From the NCBI RefSeq assembly GCF_030063455.1, contig NZ_JASITB010000006.1, positions 62,001 to 126,000 on the forward strand: a DNA stretch of 64,000 nt, read 5' to 3'. The DNA comes from Cryobacterium sp. PH31-O1 (lineage in GTDB: Bacteria; Actinomycetota; Actinomycetes; Actinomycetales; Microbacteriaceae). Position 1 is the first letter of the stretch, and the number at the start of each line of letters is the position of its first letter. This document shows, piece after piece, positions 60,627 to 64,000 of this stretch. Below the pieces are notes generated by a model. It was not told the origin of the DNA, searched no databases, and worked only from the letters and a program-made list of their open reading frames with translations. The position numbers and the translations under genes were made by a program.

Positions 60627-62183
60627 CTATCGCCAACTTGGCATCCATATATGGAGCTGCCAGAACACGAACGGAGTCTGCATTCCGGTCCACACAGGGA
60701 AGAAGAATGCCGTGAGTGCTAGCGCGACCCCGAGGCCGACGGCCACCCCAACCAGTGCCCCGGAACGTGGTTGGGCGTCATATTCGCTCACCTGCGAATG
60801 TGCTGAATGCCGCCGAACAGGCCGCGCCAGATCCGGAATGCGCCCCAGTAGCATCCCAATGACGAAGGTGAGGCCCAGCAGCAGGTACGGCTCGAAAGCG
60901 ATGGTGTAGAACTGGAAAACCGTGCGGTTCAGGTACATTAGCCACGGCAGGTAGCCGGCGACCATACCCATCAGAATGAAACCCACCCGCCATTCCCGGT
61001 AGCGGGCCAGCCGATAGACGAGGTAAAACAGTGCGGCCGTCGCCGCCCACCAGATCAGTGGGTTGCCCACGGATGTGATGGCCTCCGAGCAGTTCTGGAA
61101 CTGGCAGCCGAATTCGCCCTGGCTGGAACCTCGGTAGTACATGCTGGTCGGGCGAATCATGAACAACCAGGTCAGCGGGTTGGCCTCGTACGGATGTGGT
61201 GTGGCCAGACCAACGTGATAGGTATAGGCGGCCGTCTGGTAGTGCCAGAAACTCTGCAGCGTGTGCGGTACCCAGGCGAACGGTCCGGTCCAGGCCGCTC
61301 CCGTTGAATCGGACCACTCCCGGTAATACCCGCCGCGGGTGACGAACCACCCGGTCCACGACACCAAAAACGTCACGACGGCTACGGGCACCAGGAGCAG
61401 GAATGTGGCCGGTGCTTGCTTCAAAATGGCGGCGCTGGCCCAGAACGAGACGCCGTTCCGGCGCCGGGCGAGTGCGTCAACAACGACGAGGTAGAGGCCG
61501 AACGCGGCCAGAAAGTAGAGCCCGGACCATTTCACCGAGCTGGTCAGACCGAAGGCGAGGCCGGCGGCAATCAGCCAGGGGCGCCACCACAGCGTGGGCC
61601 CCCAGCCGGGATCGACCAGGCCAGCCAGCCGGCCGGCGAGTCGCATCGAGTGCCACTCTCGGTCCATCAGGACGGCGCCGACGCCGAGCAGCGCGAAGAA
61701 CATGACGAAGTTGTCCAGCAGGGCGACGCGGCTCATGACGATGGCGTGGCCGTCGATGGCGAGCAGAAAGCCGGCGATCAGCGCGAGCAGGCGGGACTGA
61801 AACAGTTTGCGCGCCACGAGCATGATGAGTACGACTGCGAGCACCCCGACCACGACGGTTGCCAGGCGCCAGCCCCAGGGGGTGCCAGGGCCAAGCAGGT
61901 TCATGCCGAGGGCGATGAGCCATTTTCCGAGCGGCGGATGCACCACAAATGAGGGATCCGTCGTGAAGATGTTGGTCTGCCCCGCTTCGAACAATACATT
62001 GGCATCGGCGGGCCAGGTGGACTCATATCCGTTGTTGAAGAGCGACCAGGCGTCTTTCACATAGAAGGTCTCGTCGAACACGAGGGCGTGCGGCGCACCG
62101 AGGTTCCACAGACGAAGCACGGCGGCCAGCAGGACCACGGCGAGGGGGGCGCCCCAGCGAACCCATCGACTAGTTGCGAGCAC
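60627..62183 (-). CDS. Dolichyl-phosphate-mannose-type protein O-mannosyltransferase
   Basis: A 518-residue multi-helix glycosyltransferase of family 39 (PMT, Rv1002c-like), which transfers mannose from polyprenyl phosphate to secreted proteins during export. The first loop holds the catalytic acidic pair HALVFDETFYVKDAWSLFNN, and DPSFVVHPPLGKWLIALGMN is the second hallmark. About ten membrane helices follow. Start GTG at 62183. It is divergent from rsmI, the same neighbour arrangement as in mycobacteria. Thr/Ser/Pro/Ala-rich exported proteins nearby could be substrates (inference). Confidence 0.93.
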   Translation of the reverse strand: MLATSRWVRWGAPLAVVLLAAVLRLWNLGAPHALVFDETFYVKDAWSLFNNGYESTWPADANVLFEAGQTNIFTTDPSFVVHPPLGKWLIALGMNLLGPGTPWGWRLATVVVGVLAVVLIMLVARKLFQSRLLALIAGFLLAIDGHAIVMSRVALLDNFVMFFALLGVGAVLMDREWHSMRLAGRLAGLVDPGWGPTLWWRPWLIAAGLAFGLTSSVKWSGLYFLAAFGLYLVVVDALARRRNGVSFWASAAILKQAPATFLLLVPVAVVTFLVSWTGWFVTRGGYYREWSDSTGAAWTGPFAWVPHTLQSFWHYQTAAYTYHVGLATPHPYEANPLTWLFMIRPTSMYYRGSSQGEFGCQFQNCSEAITSVGNPLIWWAATAALFYLVYRLARYREWRVGFILMGMVAGYLPWLMYLNRTVFQFYTIAFEPYLLLGLTFVIGMLLGRIPDLARPVRRHSAHSQVSEYDAQPRSGALVGVAVGLGVALALTAFFFPVWTGMQTPFVFWQLHIWMPSWR

Positions 62184-62245
62184 CTGACCATCGTATCGAG
62201 AGCCGGGCGAGCGCTCGTGCGGCCAGGGCTGCGAGAATTGCAGGC

Positions 62246-63109
62246 ATGATCATCCTTGCTGCCACCCCGATCGGAAACCTCGGCGACGCCTCCCGGCGCC
62301 TGATCGAAACCCTGACGACCATCACCATCGTGGCCGCCGAGGACACCCGCGTCACCGTGCACCTGCTTAAAGCCCTCGGCATCGAGAACCGGCCCAAGCT
62401 CATCGCCTTGCACGACCACAACGAACGCGGTAAGGCGGCCGAACTCGTCGAACTGGCCCGCGACGTGGACATCCTCGTGCTGAGCGACGCCGGCATGCCG
62501 ACCGTGTCCGACCCCGGCTTTCATCTGGTGGATGCCGCGGTGGCGGCCGGCGTGCAGGTCACCGCCCTGCCGGGCCCATCTGCGGTGCTCACCGCCCTCG
62601 CCGTGTCCGGGCTGCCGACCGACCGGTTCACCTTTGAAGGTTTCCTGCCGCGCAAGCACGGCGAACGGGTCAAACTGCTGCGGGGCCTCGCCGCCGAGCG
62701 CCGCACCATGGTGTTCTTCGAATCGCCCAATCGCCTGGCCGATTCGCTGCTCGACCTCGCCGCCACGCTCGGCGAAAGCCGCCGGGTCGTGGTCTGCCGG
62801 GAACTGACCAAATTCTTCGAAGAGGTCAAACGTGGCACGGCGGCGGAGTTGGCCGAGTGGGCGGCGGCCGGCGTGCGCGGCGAGATCTGCATCGTCGTCG
62901 CTGGCGCGGAAGTGCGGGTACTGGACCTGGCCATGGGCGTGGCCGAGGTGCTCGACCTGGTGGCCGGCGGCATCCGTTTGAAGGAGGCTGCGGCCGACGT
63001 GTCGGCGGCCAGCGGCCTTAGCAAACGCGAATTGTACGAGCACGCGCTGCAGGCCAAGGCCGGCGCCTCGACGCCGAAACCCGACCGGTCTGCCTTTCCG
63101 CTCGGGTAA
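62246..63109 (+). CDS. rsmI: 16S rRNA (cytidine(1402)-2'-O)-methyltransferase RsmI
   Basis: A 287-residue tetrapyrrole-methylase-fold enzyme that 2'-O-methylates C1402 of 16S rRNA with S-adenosylmethionine. Family motifs are LAATPIGNLGDASRR, VAAEDTRVTVHLL, LSDAGMPTVSDPGF, ALPGPSAVLTALAVSGLPTD and FEGFLPRK. ATG at 62246 begins MIILAATPIGN, the family start; the frame extending back to 62174 overlaps the divergent promoter. Confidence 0.96.
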   Translation: MIILAATPIGNLGDASRRLIETLTTITIVAAEDTRVTVHLLKALGIENRPKLIALHDHNERGKAAELVELARDVDILVLSDAGMPTVSDPGFHLVDAAVAAGVQVTALPGPSAVLTALAVSGLPTDRFTFEGFLPRKHGERVKLLRGLAAERRTMVFFESPNRLADSLLDLAATLGESRRVVVCRELTKFFEEVKRGTAAELAEWAAAGVRGEICIVVAGAEVRVLDLAMGVAEVLDLVAGGIRLKEAAADVSAASGLSKRELYEHALQAKAGASTPKPDRSAFPLG

Positions 63110-63171
63110 CAACAGTGCCGCTCGGCCGTAACAGGGCCAGAGTCCTCGCGCTCGCCGCATAAGATGAACGC

Positions 63172-64000
63172 ATGTCCGCAGGCTCTTTCTACATCACCAC
63201 GCCCATTTTCTACGTGAATGATGTGCCACACATCGGGCACGCCTACACCGAGGTGGCCGCCGATGTGCTCGCGCGCTGGCACCGGCAGTCCGGCGATGAC
63301 GCCTGGCTGCTCACCGGCACCGACGAACACGGTCAGAAAATTCTGCGCACCGCGATCGCCAACGGCGTCACGCCCAAGGAATGGGCCGATCGCCTGGTCG
63401 AGACCGCGTGGAAGCCGCTGCTGGAAACAGTCAACATCGCCAATGACGACTTCATTCGTACCACTGACGAACGCCACGAGGTAAACGCGCAGAAGTTTCT
63501 GCAGCACCTGCACGATGAGGGCCACATCTATACCGGCGAGTATGAGGGCTACTACTGCGTCGGCTGCGAGGAATACAAGCAGACCAGCGATCTGGTCGAC
63601 GGCACCGGCGCGTACACCGGCCAGCTCGTCTGCGCCATCCACTCCAAGCCGGTCGAGCTGCTGCACGAGAAGAACTATTTCTTCAAGATGAGCGCTTTCG
63701 CCGAGCGGCTGCTGGCACTGTACGAGGAGAACCCCAACTTCGTGCAGCCGGAAGCGGCCCGCAACGAGGTCATGTCCTTCGTCAAGCGCGGCCTCTCCGA
63801 CCTATCGATCTCCCGGTCGAGCTTCGACTGGGGCATCAAGGTGCCGTGGGACGAATCGCACGTCGTCTACGTCTGGTTCGACGCGCTGCTCAACTACATC
63901 ACCGCGGCCGGTTACGGCCAGAACGACGAAGAATTCGCCAGCCGCTGGCCGGCCACCCACATCGTCGGCAAGGATATTCTGCGTTTTCACGCGGTCATCT
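63172..64000 (+). CDS. metG: Methionyl-tRNA synthetase (5' part, runs off the window)
   Basis: The first 276 codons of a class I methionyl-tRNA synthetase, which charges tRNA-Met. The N-terminus FYITTPIFYVNDVPHIGHAY holds the HIGH ATP-binding motif; then GTDEHGQKI, the connective-peptide zinc region YYCVGCEEYKQTSDLV, and RSSFDWGIKVPWDESHVVYV followed by WFDALLNYI. The KMSKS loop is beyond the window end. ATG at 63172; the rsmI-metG order is common in actinobacteria. Confidence 0.95.
   Translation, partial: MSAGSFYITTPIFYVNDVPHIGHAYTEVAADVLARWHRQSGDDAWLLTGTDEHGQKILRTAIANGVTPKEWADRLVETAWKPLLETVNIANDDFIRTTDERHEVNAQKFLQHLHDEGHIYTGEYEGYYCVGCEEYKQTSDLVDGTGAYTGQLVCAIHSKPVELLHEKNYFFKMSAFAERLLALYEENPNFVQPEAARNEVMSFVKRGLSDLSISRSSFDWGIKVPWDESHVVYVWFDALLNYITAAGYGQNDEEFASRWPATHIVGKDILRFHAVI

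Noticed and set aside
60532..60909. 125-codon rightward frame upstream of the desaturase
   Set aside because: Overlaps the 3' end of the mannosyltransferase gene antisense and shows no family similarity.

Overview
The window is high-GC actinobacterial DNA, most likely from a cold-adapted member of the Microbacteriaceae (Cryobacterium-like; this is inference). The signs are: strong third-position G/C bias, many GTG starts, a 6C small RNA, a monofunctional catalase behind a leaderless Fur-type regulator, single-chain L-serine dehydratase, the DUF3516 Ski2-like helicase, RecQ with a phosphoribosyltransferase-like tail, protein O-mannosyltransferase, a surface ice-binding protein and a fatty-acid desaturase. 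No tRNA, rRNA, CRISPR array, prophage or insertion sequence was seen.

Layout. 0-12.4 kb: amidase, MMPL exporter, Fur-type regulator plus catalase with a perfect operator, a disulfide-oxidoreductase-fold flavoprotein, a lipid kinase, a crotonase, an arginase-family protein, PspA and a C26 peptidase. 12.4-19.6 kb: GC-rich repeats, a 6C RNA, a decayed SolA-like oxidase, an allantoate/carbamoylase-type hydrolase, gamma-glutamyltransferase, a two-domain multicopper oxidase, TspO and DUF2231 membrane proteins. 19.6-27 kb: an FHA protein, then a complete fructose PTS module (fruR-fruK-fruA-ptsI-ptsH) read leftward from one strong promoter. 27-38.3 kb: sbcDC, a toxin-antitoxin pair, a polar amino-acid ABC transporter and recQ. 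38.3-48.1 kb: M18 aminopeptidase, MpaB-type oxygenase, a catalytically dead DnaQ-like protein with a BRCT-like end, RNase HI, tatA-tatC followed by a Tat-exported ferritin-like protein, two gene stumps and a membrane sulfite-oxidase-like molybdoenzyme. 48.1-54 kb: DUF3516 helicase, rhodanese, a LysM lipoprotein that appears to start at ATT, and L-serine dehydratase. 54-60.5 kb: the WxL/ice-binding locus and a desaturase. 60.5 kb to the end: protein mannosyltransferase, rsmI and the start of metG.

The most notable system is the leftward gene set at 59.2-54.1 kb. It encodes a secreted WxL-type protein, a membrane-anchored DUF916-like WxL-interacting protein, an 810-residue protein with three tandem DUF3494 ice-binding domains fused to a WxL-like C-terminal domain (its start overlaps the stop of the DUF916-like gene), and a second small WxL-type protein. 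WxL domains bind the cell wall in Firmicutes, so I read this as a surface complex that displays an ice adhesin. The next gene upstream is a membrane-lipid desaturase, which fits a cold-adaptation island.

At the DNA level the octamer GCGGATGC and its complement recur far above expectation. Inside genes the motif uses GAT for Asp where neighbouring codons are mostly GAC. It forms an inverted pair at 10555-10600 and the core of a perfect 38-bp palindrome at 33446-33483.
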